Shown: positions 1 through 8,999 of the stretch, one piece after another
Numbering within the stretch: the first letter of the stretch is position 1
Layout of the letters: each line of letters opens with the position of its first letter
Origin: Streptomyces sp. NBC_00250
GTDB taxonomy: Bacteria; Actinomycetota; Actinomycetes; Streptomycetales; Streptomycetaceae
Reading direction: 5' to 3'
DNA: 64,000 nt
Assembly (NCBI RefSeq): GCF_036192275.1
Contig: NZ_CP108088.1
Span: 5,085,501 to 5,149,500, forward strand
Program-made: the position numbers and the translations under genes
Notes under the pieces: model-generated
Seen by the model: only the letters and a program-made list of their open reading frames with translations
Databases searched by the model: none
What the model was told of the DNA's origin: nothing

Positions 1-972
1 CTCGTCCGCGACCACCGCCCGCCGGATCACCTTCGGGATCTGCAGGGCCCCGCCGCCGTTGGTCGTCCAGCGCCCGCTGACCGTGCCCCCGGGCAGGTAC
101 TCCGGCCGGAAACGGCCGTCCCGCACCCAGTCCTGCAGCCACGACCAGCCGTGCGCCGTCCAGATCCTGTACAGCTTCTTGTACGCGATCAGCGGCTTCA
201 CCGCCGGATGGTCGAGCTCCTCCAGCTCCCAGCGGCGGGTCGACTTCACCCGTACGCCGGCCTGCGCGAAGGCCTTCACCACATCGGCGGGCAGATCCGG
301 CCGGACCCGGCGGCCGAAGGCCGCGGACACCTCGTCCGCGAGCTCGGCCAGGCGGCGCGGCTCGCCCCCGCCCGCGTACCGCTCGCCGAGCAGTTCGTTC
401 AGCAGCTCCCGGTGCACGTCCGCCCGCCACGGCAGCCCCGCCCGGTGCATCTCGGCGGCCACCAGCATCCCCGCCGACTCGGCGGCCGTGAGCAGCCGCA
501 TCCGGCCCGGGTGCTCCGCCCGGTCGTGGCGGCGCAGCTGCTCCGCGTAGACCGCGAGAATCCCGTCGAAGGGTACGGAGACCACCGGGCGCGGCTCGAA
601 GAGCGAGTCCTGCGAGCCGGGCTCGGCGTTGCGCTGCGGCGGATCGGGCGGCACGGGGGAGTTCCGCAGGCGCGCCCAGGCCGCGGCCGCCGAGCGGGGC
701 TCGCCGAGCCGCCCCTCGTGGCCGAGGAGCAGCTGCTCGGCGTCCTCGATGTCGTAGCACCGCTCGACCCGCACTCCGCCGGCGAGCAGCCGGGGGTACA
801 CCTCGGCCGTCGACCGCCACACCCAGCGGGCGACCTCGGGCCTGGCCCGTACGGCCTCGACGAGGTCGGGTTCGCGCCGCACGTCCCCGGTGGGCAGCCC
901 GTCCGGGCCGAGGGGGACGAGCAGTGCTCCGTCCCCTTCCGCCTCGGCCGCCAGTGCCCACCTCTCGGTCAT
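1..972 (-). CDS. Bifunctional 3'-5' exonuclease / family A DNA polymerase, truncated by window edge
   Basis: Only the first 324 codons are inside the window; the gene runs off the left end. The start is ATG at 972. The N-terminal half resembles the degenerate 3'-5' exonuclease part of the stand-alone PolA-like proteins common in Streptomyces. The last visible residues (about 297-324) contain the SGRWTTNGGGALQIPK stretch, the segment just before polymerase motif A of family A polymerases, and end in RRAVVADE, so the polymerase core must lie beyond the edge. It is distinct from replicative PolA, since no 5'-nuclease domain is visible. The role is probably gap filling or repair, inferred from the family. 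No Shine-Dalgarno sequence is clear. Confidence 0.75.
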   Translation of the reverse strand, partial: MTERWALAAEAEGDGALLVPLGPDGLPTGDVRREPDLVEAVRARPEVARWVWRSTAEVYPRLLAGGVRVERCYDIEDAEQLLLGHEGRLGEPRSAAAAWARLRNSPVPPDPPQRNAEPGSQDSLFEPRPVVSVPFDGILAVYAEQLRRHDRAEHPGRMRLLTAAESAGMLVAAEMHRAGLPWRADVHRELLNELLGERYAGGGEPRRLAELADEVSAAFGRRVRPDLPADVVKAFAQAGVRVKSTRRWELEELDHPAVKPLIAYKKLYRIWTAHGWSWLQDWVRDGRFRPEYLPGGTVSGRWTTNGGGALQIPKVIRRAVVADE

Positions 973-1048
973 GGGTGCGAGTCTGGCACCCGGCACTGAC
1001 AGTGACCGGAAGCCGGGCCGACGAGCCTCCCGGAGCTCGCCGCAGGCG

Positions 1049-2293
1049 TTACGCCGCCGCGTGGAACAGTGCCGCCGCCTCGCCCCGGGAGTCGACGCCC
1101 AGCTTGTTCAGGATGTTGGCGACGTGGAACTTCACCGTCGACTCGCTGATGTGCAGTTCCTCGGCGATCCGCCGGTTGCGGTGCCCGAGGGCCAGGTGCC
1201 GCAGGACCTCCACCTCCCGCTCGCCGAGGCCGGTCAGCGGGTGCGCCGCCTCGACCGGCGCGGCCGGCGCCGCCAGGGGGATCACCGCCGTGATCGTCGT
1301 GCCCCAACCCGGGACCGGGTCCATGTCGAGCCGCCCGCCGAGCACGTCGAGCCGGTCCTTGATCGTGCCCGCGCCCAGGTCGCAGGGGGCGAGCGCGCCC
1401 GCGCCGTCGTCCCGTACGGAGGCCCGCAGCTCGTGCTCGGTCAGCTGCCAGCCGACATGGATCCGGTCCACCGAGTCCTGTTCGAGCACGATCAGGAGCA
1501 GGGACCGGACGATCGCCCGCGCGCTGTGCGCCACGTCCGCCGCGAGCGAGCGGTCCGAGTCCGGTGCCCCCAGGTCCAGCCTGACCTGGCTGTGCCGCAG
1601 CATCGGCCGGAGTTCGGCGGCGAGCCGCTCGAAGGCGTCCTGGACCGGTTCCTCCGCGAGCGCCCGGTCCCGCCGCTGTTCCGCCCGCATCTCGATCAGC
1701 GCCGACGCGGCCAGGTCGGTCGCGGTCGTCCGGGCCGTCGTGTCGTCCAGGGCCCGGCTGCGCAGCACCCCGAGGACCCCGGCGAGGGCCGCCGAGTGCG
1801 TGGCGGTCAGTTCCGCGATCACCCGGGCCCGGGTGTCGGCCGCCGACCGCGAACGGGCGAGGGCGCCCGGCAGGGCCTCCGACGCGAACCGGTCGAAGTG
1901 GCCGGTCACCAGGTCCCACAGGGCCTGCGCCACGGCGAGTTCGGCCTCGTCCGCCGGGGCGGCGCCGTCCTCCCGTACCAGTACGAGGACCGCCCCGCGC
2001 CGGGTCGCGTGGCTCGTGACGGCCACGACCTCGCGCTCCCGGCCGCCGAGCGTCGCGACGCCCTGCCAGGGGCTCCCGGGCACGCCGGCCGCGAGCAGCG
2101 GCGCGAGTTCGGAGGCGGTGAGCAGCTCCGTGCCGCCGAGTGCCTTGAAGGGGGAGTGGGCGCAGTGGGTGGAGAGTTCGGCCGCGTCCACGTGCGGGAC
2201 GAGCGGGGCGAGGGCGGCCGAGACCTTGGGGAGGATCTCCCCGAGCGGCTGCCGGATGATCTCGTACGCGGTGGTCAGCGTGGTCGCGTCCAT
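1049..2293 (-). CDS. LuxR-family regulator with a histidine-kinase-like ATPase region
   Basis: A 414-residue cytoplasmic regulator. The C-terminus (about 350-410) is a LuxR/NarL helix-turn-helix (LTGLGEREVEVLRHLALG, then ISESTVKFHVANILNKLG). Residues about 220-340 resemble the dimerisation/HATPase part of NarX-type sensors, with DDGAGALA as a possible G-box, but a canonical phospho-acceptor histidine is not evident. The N-terminus may be a sensory GAF-like domain. No receiver domain is present, so it is a one-component regulator whose signal is unknown. Upstream of ATG 2293 there is no Shine-Dalgarno; a TACGCT -10 hexamer at 2301-2306 lies 7 bp away, suggesting a leaderless transcript. It is divergent from the oxidoreductase gene. 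Confidence 0.8.
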   Translation of the reverse strand: MDATTLTTAYEIIRQPLGEILPKVSAALAPLVPHVDAAELSTHCAHSPFKALGGTELLTASELAPLLAAGVPGSPWQGVATLGGREREVVAVTSHATRRGAVLVLVREDGAAPADEAELAVAQALWDLVTGHFDRFASEALPGALARSRSAADTRARVIAELTATHSAALAGVLGVLRSRALDDTTARTTATDLAASALIEMRAEQRRDRALAEEPVQDAFERLAAELRPMLRHSQVRLDLGAPDSDRSLAADVAHSARAIVRSLLLIVLEQDSVDRIHVGWQLTEHELRASVRDDGAGALAPCDLGAGTIKDRLDVLGGRLDMDPVPGWGTTITAVIPLAAPAAPVEAAHPLTGLGEREVEVLRHLALGHRNRRIAEELHISESTVKFHVANILNKLGVDSRGEAAALFHAAA

Positions 2294-2445
2294 GCGAGGG
2301 AGCGTACGCGGGGAGGGACGGGGAGCGGCCGGTATTTCGGCCAGGTGGGACTGGCCGTCGGGAGGGCGGGGAGCGGGGGGCCGTGGGCGCAGTCTTGATC
2401 ACGTCGAAGAGCGGAAAACGTGAACGGGCAGCTGCGGAGGCTGAG

Positions 2446-3372
2446 ATGGAAGCGATCGTGTACGAGGAGTTCGGCGGCCCCGAGGTGCTGCGCCACGCGA
2501 CCGGTGTCGCCGTACCGGAGCCGGGTCCCGGTGAGGTCCGCGTCAAGGTGGCGGCCGTCGGGCTCAACCCGGTGGACTGGAAGCGGCGTTACGGCTGGGT
2601 CGAGGAGTTCTACCCGACGACCTTCCCGGCCGTCCCCGGCCTGGAGTTCGCCGGAACCGTCGACAAGCTCGGCGAGGGCGTCACCGGTCTGACGGTCGGC
2701 GACGAGGTGCTCGGCTGGACGAAGACCGGCTCCTACGCCGAGTACGCGATCGCCGGGACCGTCGCGCCCAAGCCGGCCGGGCTCTCCTGGGAGGCCGCCG
2801 CCAGCATCCCGGTGGCCGGGGAGACGGCGCAGCGCGTGCTCGACCTGATCGGCGTGCGGGAGGGCGAGACGCTGTTCCTGCACGGTGCGGCGGGTGTCGT
2901 CGGCTCGGTGGGCGTCCAGCTCGCGGTCGCCGCCGGGGTCACGGTCATCGGCAGCGCGTCCGAGTCCAACCACGCCTACCTGCGGGAACTCGGCGCGATC
3001 CCGGTGGCGTACGGGGAGGGCCTGGCCGACCGGGTGCGGGCCGCCGCCCCCGACGGCGTCGACGCGGTCTTCGACGCGGCCGGGCACGGTGTGCTGCCCG
3101 TCGCGATCGAGCTCCTGGGCGGGGCGGGCGCGGCGAAGGAGCGGATCGTGACGATCGCGGACGTGGACGCGGAGCGGCACGGGATCGTGTTCTCGGGGGT
3201 CACGGGCGACCCCGACTCCGTACGGGCCGGGCTCACGGCCCACGCGCGCGCGGCGGTGGAGGGCACCCTCGCCGTCCGGCTGGCCGACACGCTCCCCCTG
3301 AAGGAGGCGGCGCGGGCCCAGGAACTGAGCGAGTCGGGCCATGTGCGGGGGAAGTTGGTCCTGATCCCGTAA
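2446..3372 (+). CDS. NADP-dependent quinone oxidoreductase-like protein (MDR family)
   Basis: A 308-residue medium-chain dehydrogenase/reductase of the zinc-independent quinone oxidoreductase type. It has the N-terminal GroES-like fold (AIVYEEFGGPEVL, GLNPVDWKRRYGW) and a Rossmann segment with HGAAGVVGSVGVQLA for NADPH. The zinc-ligand cysteines of alcohol dehydrogenases are absent, as expected for reductases of quinones or enones. The start is ATG 2446, behind GGAGG at 2436-2440; an open frame extends upstream but lacks a better site. The substrate is unknown. It is divergent from the LuxR-type regulator, which could control it (inference). Confidence 0.85.
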   Translation: MEAIVYEEFGGPEVLRHATGVAVPEPGPGEVRVKVAAVGLNPVDWKRRYGWVEEFYPTTFPAVPGLEFAGTVDKLGEGVTGLTVGDEVLGWTKTGSYAEYAIAGTVAPKPAGLSWEAAASIPVAGETAQRVLDLIGVREGETLFLHGAAGVVGSVGVQLAVAAGVTVIGSASESNHAYLRELGAIPVAYGEGLADRVRAAAPDGVDAVFDAAGHGVLPVAIELLGGAGAAKERIVTIADVDAERHGIVFSGVTGDPDSVRAGLTAHARAAVEGTLAVRLADTLPLKEAARAQELSESGHVRGKLVLIP

Positions 3373-3448
3373 GTCCCGGTGCGCGGTGGAGGCGGGTGAG
3401 AAGATCCCTTCGCCGCGAGTGCGGGCCCCGACCTGGAAGGCGACGACG

Positions 3449-4033
3449 ATGTACGCGATACCCCTGGGAGACGACGGCGCGGAGCTGCGCCCGCTCGAAC
3501 CGTGGCAGGCCGACGAGTTCCTGGCGCACATGGACCGGGGACGCGAGTTCATCGGCGCGCGCAACGGCCTCCCCGACGTCGTCACCGACCTGGAGTCCAG
3601 CCGGGCCTTCCTGCGGGCGTACGCGGAGAAGACGGCCGCCGACACGGGGCGCATCCACGGCATCTGGTCCGACGGCACCCTCGTGGGCGCGGTGATCCTC
3701 CGGAAGCTGGACACCGGCGACGGTACGGCCGAGGCGGGCTGCTGGCTGGAGCCTGCGGGCGTCGGCAAGGGTCTGGTGACCCGGGCGGCGCGGACGCTCG
3801 TCGACTGGGCGATCGAGGTGCGCGGCATCCACCGGGTGGAGTGGGTGGTCTCCTCCGACAACGAGCCCAGCATCGCGGTGGCGCGTCGCCTGGGCATGAG
3901 CAAGGACGGCGTCCTGCGGGAGAGCTACCCGTACCGGGGCAGGCGCCACGACGAGGAGGTCTGGTCGGTCCTGGCCCCGGAGTGGCGGGCGGCGAAGTCC
4001 GCGTCCGCGGGGGCGGGGGAGAGCGGGGCCTGA
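3449..4033 (+). CDS. RimJ/RimL-type GNAT N-acetyltransferase
   Basis: A 194-residue acetyl-CoA-dependent acetyltransferase. The fold is recognisable from the N-terminal LRPLEPWQADEFLAH and the acetyl-CoA loop region (about residues 105-125, GCWLEPAGVGKGLVTRAA), followed by VEWVVSSDNEPSIAVARRLGM, which is typical of RimJ/RimL enzymes that acetylate protein N-termini or small molecules. The start is ATG 3449 with GGAAGG at 3435-3440. It lies 76 bp after the oxidoreductase gene on the same strand and may be co-transcribed. The substrate cannot be read from sequence. Confidence 0.85.
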   Translation: MYAIPLGDDGAELRPLEPWQADEFLAHMDRGREFIGARNGLPDVVTDLESSRAFLRAYAEKTAADTGRIHGIWSDGTLVGAVILRKLDTGDGTAEAGCWLEPAGVGKGLVTRAARTLVDWAIEVRGIHRVEWVVSSDNEPSIAVARRLGMSKDGVLRESYPYRGRRHDEEVWSVLAPEWRAAKSASAGAGESGA

Positions 4034-4111
4034 GTCGGGCCCCGCGGCGGGGCCGGGGCGGCACGGGGGGTGCGCCCCGGTTCCGGTGCCGTCCAGGGGG
4101 TGTCTTGTCGA

Positions 4112-4417
4112 TCAGGCCGGATCAGGGAGCGGCGCGGCGGTGGGTTCCTCCGGGGCCGGATGGGGGACGAAGACGCTCAGTTGGTACGTCGTCGGGTGCG
4201 TCGAGCGTCCGCAGAGCATGTCCAGCCGGACCGCGTCCCAGTCGAGGCCGGGCTCCTCGGTCCGTAGCCGTCGGAGCTCCGCCTGCCACTCCGACTCGTC
4301 CTTCGTCGCGTAGCGGAGCTCCCAGCGCCCGGCGTCCGGGCCGAAGCGGTCCGCCTCGCGTGCGAACTCCGCGAGCTTCCGCTGCCGCTCTCTCTTCCGC
4401 TTCCGCTGTCCCGGCAC
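4112..4417 (-). CDS. Conserved hypothetical protein, basic N-terminus
   Basis: A 101-residue soluble protein that I do not recognise. The first 20 residues are very basic (RKRKRERQRKLAE), followed by a charged helical stretch (WELRYATKDESEWQAELRR) and a proline-rich tail. There is no membrane segment or signal peptide. It is convergent with the GNAT gene and separated from the next gene by a repeat tract. The coding call rests on the codon pattern and a compact ORF. An opposing frame is also open, so confidence is moderate. Confidence 0.5.
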   Translation of the reverse strand: MPGQRKRKRERQRKLAEFAREADRFGPDAGRWELRYATKDESEWQAELRRLRTEEPGLDWDAVRLDMLCGRSTHPTTYQLSVFVPHPAPEEPTAAPLPDPA

Positions 4418-4463
4418 AGGATCGATGATCGCCGTCCGCCGGAGTGCGCAGCAAGGCGTTTCG

Positions 4464-4548
4464 CGCGGCTGGACGCGGCTGGACGGGCTGAACGGGCTGG
4501 ACGGGCTGAACGCGGTTCGACGCGGTTGGACAGGGCTGGACAGCTGGA
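4464..4548. repeat. Degenerate 9-10 bp tandem repeat
   Basis: About nine imperfect units of the form CGCGGCTGGA / CGGGCTGAA run head to tail directly before a hairpin, in the intergenic space between two minus-strand genes. The units vary at one to three positions. It is probably a replication-slippage tract; no coding role is evident. Confidence 0.7.
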
Positions 4549-4590
4549 CGGGGCGGTGACCCGGCTCCGACCCCGGTCACCGCCCCGTCC
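4546..4590 (-). terminator. Strong hairpin downstream of the FtsX-type ABC operon
   Basis: A perfect 16-bp inverted repeat: GGACGGGGCGGTGACC (4546-4561) and its complement at 4575-4590, with a 13-nt loop. It begins 17 bp past the stop of the ABC permease gene on the minus strand. There is no long U-tract, as is common for Streptomyces terminators. Confidence 0.7.
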
Positions 4591-4606
4591 GTCCCACCAT
4601 CGCCGC

Positions 4607-6721
4607 TCAGCGCGTCAGGCGCCACGCGGGGAGGGCCGACGCGGCGATCGCGGCCGTCGCGCACGCGCCCGCCGCCGCGCCGACCGTGGTCCACGGGAGG
4701 GCCAGGGCCACCGGGGCCGAGAGGGCCGCGAGGCCTGCTCCCAGGGCGCCCAGGACCAGGGCGGTCACCGCAAGGCCGAGCAGGGTGCCGATCGCGACGG
4801 CCAGGGTCGCCTCGCCCGTCACCACCCGCAGGATCTGGGCCCGGGTGGCCCCGGCGAGCCGCAGCGAGGCCAGTTCTCCGCCGCGGACGGAGGTCGCCAT
4901 GAGCAGGGTGTTGGCGAGGCCGATCACCGTGTAGACGAGCGCGATGCCGAGGACGAGGATCATGCCGAGCCGGGCCTGCGGGCCGCCGTTCGACGGGCGC
5001 TCGGCTTCGGCCCACGCGTCGGCCGTCCTGACGGTGCCGCCGCTCGCCTCCAGGGCCCGCACCGTGGCCGTACCGCCGCCGAGCGCGTCGATCCGGTCGG
5101 GGGCGGAGCCGGGGGCGTTCGCCCGGGTGACGTACGGCCCGTTGTCGCCGGTCCCGAGGGCGAGGACGGCCGCGATCCGGAGCCGTACCGGACCGGTCCC
5201 GTCCGCCCGCCAGACCTCGACGCTCTCGCCCACCCGGCGCCGCTCGAACTCCTCGTTCACGACGATCGACCGGTCGTCGAGGTCCCGCAGGTCGCCGGCG
5301 ACCACGGGCAGCCGGGCGAGCTCGGCGAAGGCCGCCGGGTCGGTGACCGCCCGCGCCCCGTACTTCACGACGGCCGCGTCCCCGTCCCGTACGAAGACGG
5401 AGGTCGGCCCGGTGGGGGAGACGACCGCCCCGGCGGGCGCCGTCACCGGCTTCAGCTCCGTGCCCCGCACGACGTACTGCGCGGCCGTCTGCTCGCGCGC
5501 TTCGACGCCCTTCGCGCGCGTGACGCTCGTCGCCGAGCCGAAGAGCGTCCCGGCGAGCGCCACGGTCACGAGGACGGGGGCCGCGACGGCGGCGGTACGG
5601 CGTACCGAGGCCGCGCTGTTCTCCCGTACCAGCGTCCCCACCGCCCCCCTCAGCCGCAGCAGTCGGGCCACCGGCCGGACGAGGAGCGGGGAGAGCAGGG
5701 CGATTCCGGTGATCAGGAGCATCGGGAGGGTCGTGTACGTCTTCCGCTTGAGCAGCGCGGACGGTTCCGTGGCGTACGTCCAGGCGAGGAGCCCGAGGCC
5801 GGCCAGGAGCAGTCCCGTACCGAGCACGGCCCGGCCGAGGGGCAGGGTGTCGGCGTCGACGTCCGCCTCGCGGAGCGCGGCCGTCGGGCCGACCTTCCCG
5901 GCCCGCCGGGAGGCGGCCACTGCCCCCGCGAGGGCGACGGTCACCCCCGTCCAGAAGGCGGCGTGGAAGGGCCAGGCCGGCCCGCCGACCGTGAACCACT
6001 CCGGCGCCAGACCGCCGTCGACCAGGGTCCTGGCGAGCAGGGGCGCGCCGAGGGCGCCGAGCGCGCACCCGGCGGCTGAGGCGAGCACGCCGAGCGCCGT
6101 GGCCTCGGCGAGGAGGAGCCGCCGGATCTGCCCGGGGGTGGCTCCGGCGGTCCTGAGCAGCCCGAACTCACGGCGGCGCAGTGCCACGGCGAAGGCGAAG
6201 GTGGAGGCGACGACGAAGACGGAGACGAAGGCGGTGACGCCGCCGGAGGTGCCGAGGAGGGCGTTGAGGCCGACGAGCGCGTCGGCGTCCCGCTCGGAGC
6301 CGGGGTCGGCGCGCCGCCGTTCGTCGCCGGTGAGGACCTGGGCGCGGTCGCCGACGAGCGCCCGGACCTCGGCGGCCGGGGCGTCCACTCCGAAGGCGTC
6401 GGGGCCGCCGGAGGCGGTGAGGGTCCAGCGGGCCTTCAGTTCGCGGAGCAGCTGGTTGTCCACAGGCTGTGGACGGTCGAGCCGCTGCGCCACGGACACG
6501 GTCTCGGGTCCGCGCCGCACATCGAGCGTCAGCCGGTCCTGACCCTGCACGACGACGGGCGAGGAAGCGAACCGCTGAGGGGAACGCTCGGGCGCGTGAA
6601 TGGTGGCGGACAGCCCGAGGCCCATGACGGCGAGCAGCCCGACGCCGAGCGCCAGGGCGACGAAACCACCGAGGAAGGAGGCCCAGCGGGCGCGCAGGCC
6701 GGAGAGGACGACGGTCAGCAC
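4607..6721 (-). CDS. FtsX/MacB-type ABC transporter permease
   Basis: A 704-residue integral membrane protein. A first transmembrane helix (about 12-36, FLGGFVALALGVGLLAVMG) is followed by an extracytoplasmic region. An FtsX core follows, with the cytoplasmic coupling stretch RRREFGLLRTAGATPGQIRRLL. A second extracytoplasmic domain and a second FtsX unit near the C-terminus (RGGELASLRLAGATRAQILRV) complete it. Two FtsX repeats in one chain are usual for Gram-positive exporters of lipids, peptides or antibiotics. The start is GTG 6721, overlapping the end of the ATPase gene by 7 bp, so the two are translationally coupled. The substrate is unknown. Confidence 0.88.
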   Translation of the reverse strand: MLTVVLSGLRARWASFLGGFVALALGVGLLAVMGLGLSATIHAPERSPQRFASSPVVVQGQDRLTLDVRRGPETVSVAQRLDRPQPVDNQLLRELKARWTLTASGGPDAFGVDAPAAEVRALVGDRAQVLTGDERRRADPGSERDADALVGLNALLGTSGGVTAFVSVFVVASTFAFAVALRRREFGLLRTAGATPGQIRRLLLAEATALGVLASAAGCALGALGAPLLARTLVDGGLAPEWFTVGGPAWPFHAAFWTGVTVALAGAVAASRRAGKVGPTAALREADVDADTLPLGRAVLGTGLLLAGLGLLAWTYATEPSALLKRKTYTTLPMLLITGIALLSPLLVRPVARLLRLRGAVGTLVRENSAASVRRTAAVAAPVLVTVALAGTLFGSATSVTRAKGVEAREQTAAQYVVRGTELKPVTAPAGAVVSPTGPTSVFVRDGDAAVVKYGARAVTDPAAFAELARLPVVAGDLRDLDDRSIVVNEEFERRRVGESVEVWRADGTGPVRLRIAAVLALGTGDNGPYVTRANAPGSAPDRIDALGGGTATVRALEASGGTVRTADAWAEAERPSNGGPQARLGMILVLGIALVYTVIGLANTLLMATSVRGGELASLRLAGATRAQILRVVTGEATLAVAIGTLLGLAVTALVLGALGAGLAALSAPVALALPWTTVGAAAGACATAAIAASALPAWRLTR

Positions 6722-7554
6722 GAGGTCCTCCCGGCGGGGGAAGCGGTGGTGCGGGCCGTCCCCGGCATCGCGGCCGGGGTGATCGTCTCCAGGGCCGTCA
6801 TCCGCGCCGCGACCGCCTCCACCGTCGGGTCCGGCAGCTCGCCCGCCACGCGGCCGTCGACCAGGAAGACCACGCGGTCCGCGCGGGCCGCCGCCACCGG
6901 GTCATGGGTGACCATGACGATCGTCTGGCCGTCCCGGTCGACCAGCTCCCGCAGCATGTCCAGCACCTCGCGGCTCGTCGTCGAGTCGAGCGCGCCGGTC
7001 GGCTCGTCGCCGAAGAGGACCGCGGGGCGGGTGATCAACGCGCGGGCGATCGCGACCCGTTGCTGCTGTCCGCCGGACAACTCGCCGGGCCGGTGCCGTT
7101 CCCGCCCCGCGAGCCCGACGCGGGCCAGCGCCTCCCGTACCTCCGTACGGGACGGGCGGCGGCCGGCGAGCCGGAGGGGCAGGGCCACGTTCTGCGCGGC
7201 CGTCAGGGCGGGCAGCAGGTTGAAGGCCTGGAAGACGAAACCGATCCGGTCCCGCCGCAGCAGGGTCAGCCGCCGCTCGCTCAGCCCCTCAAGGGCGGTC
7301 CCGCCGACCTCCACCCGCCCGGAGGTGGGCCGGTCGAGCCCGGCCGCGCACTGCAGCAGCGTGGACTTGCCGGAGCCCGAGGGGCCCATGACGGCGGTGA
7401 ACGTCCCGGCGCGGAAGTCGAGGTCGACGCCGTCGAGGGCGCGGACGTCACGGTGGTGACGGGTGAGCCCGCGGAGCCGTACGGCGGAGGTGGCGGCGGT
7501 GGCCGTGGCCGTGGAGACGGTGGCGACGGGGGCGATGGGGGCTGTCGAGGTCAT
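6715..7554 (-). CDS. ABC transporter ATP-binding protein (MacB/LolD type)
   Basis: A 279-residue ATPase partner of the following FtsX-type permease. It shows Walker A GPSGSGKSTLLQCAAG, the Q-loop FVFQAFNLLPALT, signature LSGGQQQRVAIARAL, Walker B AVLFGDEPTGALD and the H-loop MVTHD. An Ala/Thr-rich N-terminal extension of about 25 residues precedes the first conserved strand, so the true start may lie slightly inside. The gene is first in a two-gene operon with the permease. The likely function is export or extrusion at the cytoplasmic membrane; the cargo is unknown. Confidence 0.9.
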   Translation of the reverse strand: MTSTAPIAPVATVSTATATAATSAVRLRGLTRHHRDVRALDGVDLDFRAGTFTAVMGPSGSGKSTLLQCAAGLDRPTSGRVEVGGTALEGLSERRLTLLRRDRIGFVFQAFNLLPALTAAQNVALPLRLAGRRPSRTEVREALARVGLAGRERHRPGELSGGQQQRVAIARALITRPAVLFGDEPTGALDSTTSREVLDMLRELVDRDGQTIVMVTHDPVAAARADRVVFLVDGRVAGELPDPTVEAVAARMTALETITPAAMPGTARTTASPAGRTSC

Positions 7555-7709
7555 GCCTCAAGCGAACCGTTTCCGCCGCCGCCGATCACGACCACTGAAG
7601 GGCGTCCGGAAGGTAGGCCTGGCCCTACCCCCGGAGCCAGGTCCAGCCCTCCCCCGAGCAAGGTCCGCCCTCCCCGAGCCGGAGCGGGACTGCCCCCCGA
7701 GAGCCAGGT

Positions 7710-8528
7710 CTAGCCCGCCCGTACCGCCTTCACGAACACGTCCAGCGCGTCGAGCGGTTCGCGGCCGCCGAGGAGGGCGCGCAGGTCGCTCTCGACCCCC
7801 GTACCGTCCAGGAATCCGTGGGCGATCGCCGAGTACGTGCTCGCCAGCATCGGCACCTGGAAGGGCACCGCTCCGGACGCGGCGAGCGCGGTGCGGGCGT
7901 CGGCGAGTGTGCCGGGGGCGTACGTCGCGCCCAGTGCCTCCGCCAGGTCGGCGCCGCCGAGGGCGCGCTCGCCGACGAGTTCGTAGACCCGGTTCCGGTG
8001 CGCGCCCGGGTCCGTGGCGACGGAGACGGCGATGTCGGCGAGGTCCGCGCGGGCGACCGCGGCGAGGCGGCCCTCGCCGAGGGGGCCGGTGATCCGGTCG
8101 TCGGCGTCGGGGGCGGCGATCCAGGTGAGGAATTCGGCGTAGAGGCCGTTGCGGAGGATCGTCCAGTCGAGGGTGGTGGAGCGCCGCAGCCGACGCTCGG
8201 TCCAGCGGTGCGCGAGCGCGTACGTGAGGTGGTCGCCGTCGCCGGAGAGGCTCGTGTAGACGACGTGCCGTACGCCGGCCCGCTCGGCGGCCGAGATCGC
8301 GGCCTCGTGGCGGGCGACGACCGTGTCGTCCTCCCCGTACCCGGCGGATATCAGCAGCAGCGTGTCCACCCCGGCGAAGGCCTCCGGCAGCGTCCCGGGC
8401 GCGTCGAAGTCCAGCCGGCGGGTGCCGGGCAGCCCCGCGCGCGTACCGAGGACGACGTCCTCGCGACCGGCGAGCCGTTCGGCGACGAGCGAGCCGAGAG
8501 CGCCGGAGACGCCGGTGACGAGCAGCAT
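7710..8528 (-). CDS. NmrA-like NAD(P)-binding reductase (atypical SDR)
   Basis: A 272-residue Rossmann protein beginning MLLVTGVSGALGSLVAERL, which holds the TGxxGxxG dinucleotide-binding loop. The later YTSLSGDGDHLTYALAHRWTERRL resembles NmrA/QorB-type NAD(P)H:quinone or sensor reductases. The open frame continues far upstream, but ATG 8528, preceded on its strand by a GGGGGA stretch, fits the family start. It is divergent from an HxlR regulator with 81 bp between, an arrangement frequently seen for redox-responsive HxlR/reductase pairs. Confidence 0.85.
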   Translation of the reverse strand: MLLVTGVSGALGSLVAERLAGREDVVLGTRAGLPGTRRLDFDAPGTLPEAFAGVDTLLLISAGYGEDDTVVARHEAAISAAERAGVRHVVYTSLSGDGDHLTYALAHRWTERRLRRSTTLDWTILRNGLYAEFLTWIAAPDADDRITGPLGEGRLAAVARADLADIAVSVATDPGAHRNRVYELVGERALGGADLAEALGATYAPGTLADARTALAASGAVPFQVPMLASTYSAIAHGFLDGTGVESDLRALLGGREPLDALDVFVKAVRAG

Positions 8529-8609
8529 GGTTTCCCCCAGGGGCCGTGGTGGTGAGGTGGCTGAGACCATCGTGGAGCGGCGGAGACGATCGCGTAAGGA
8601 GGCACATTC

Positions 8610-8999
8610 ATGTCCGAGGGGCACACGGAGGTAACCACCGATCCCCTGGTGAGCTGCGCGGAGGAGTGCGGCGTACGGGACGTCCAGGACCGGCTCGGCG
8701 ACAAGTGGAGCGTGCATGTGGTCGTCGAACTCGCGGCGGGGCCGAGGCGGTTCAGGGAACTCCAGCGGCTCGTCACCGGGATCTCGCAGCGGATGCTGAC
8801 CCTGACGCTGCGCCGCCTCGAACGGGACGGCCTCGTCTCGCGGACGGTGTATCCGACGACGCCGCCGCAGGTGGAGTACGCGCTGACCGAGACCGGGCAC
8901 AGCATGACCCGCCTGATCAAGCAGCTGATCGACTGGTCGCTCGACCACCGTGCGGTGATCGCCCGGTCGCGCGAGGAATGGGACACGAGGACGGCGTGA
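8610..8999 (+). CDS. HxlR-family winged-helix regulator
   Basis: A 129-residue HxlR/MarR-like regulator: DRLGDKWSVHVVVELAAGPRRF forms the first helices, ISQRMLTLTLRRLERDGLV the recognition helix, and the wing is VYPTTPPQVEYALTETG. Two N-terminal cysteines (SCAEECG) precede the winged helix; such cysteines act as thiol or quinone sensors in several HxlR proteins, so redox sensing is possible (inference). The GGAGG before ATG 8610 is well placed. It probably represses the divergent NmrA-like reductase gene. The stop codon overlaps the next gene's GTG. Confidence 0.9.
   Translation: MSEGHTEVTTDPLVSCAEECGVRDVQDRLGDKWSVHVVVELAAGPRRFRELQRLVTGISQRMLTLTLRRLERDGLVSRTVYPTTPPQVEYALTETGHSMTRLIKQLIDWSLDHRAVIARSREEWDTRTA

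Noticed and set aside
4464..4548. Possible CRISPR-like array
   Set aside because: Units are 9-10 bp without spacers; no CRISPR repeat-spacer pattern and no cas gene in the window.
4122..6068. 648-codon open frame on the minus strand
   Set aside because: It is a shadow of the FtsX-type permease in another register; composition is Arg/Gly/Pro-rich nonsense and no domain is recognisable.
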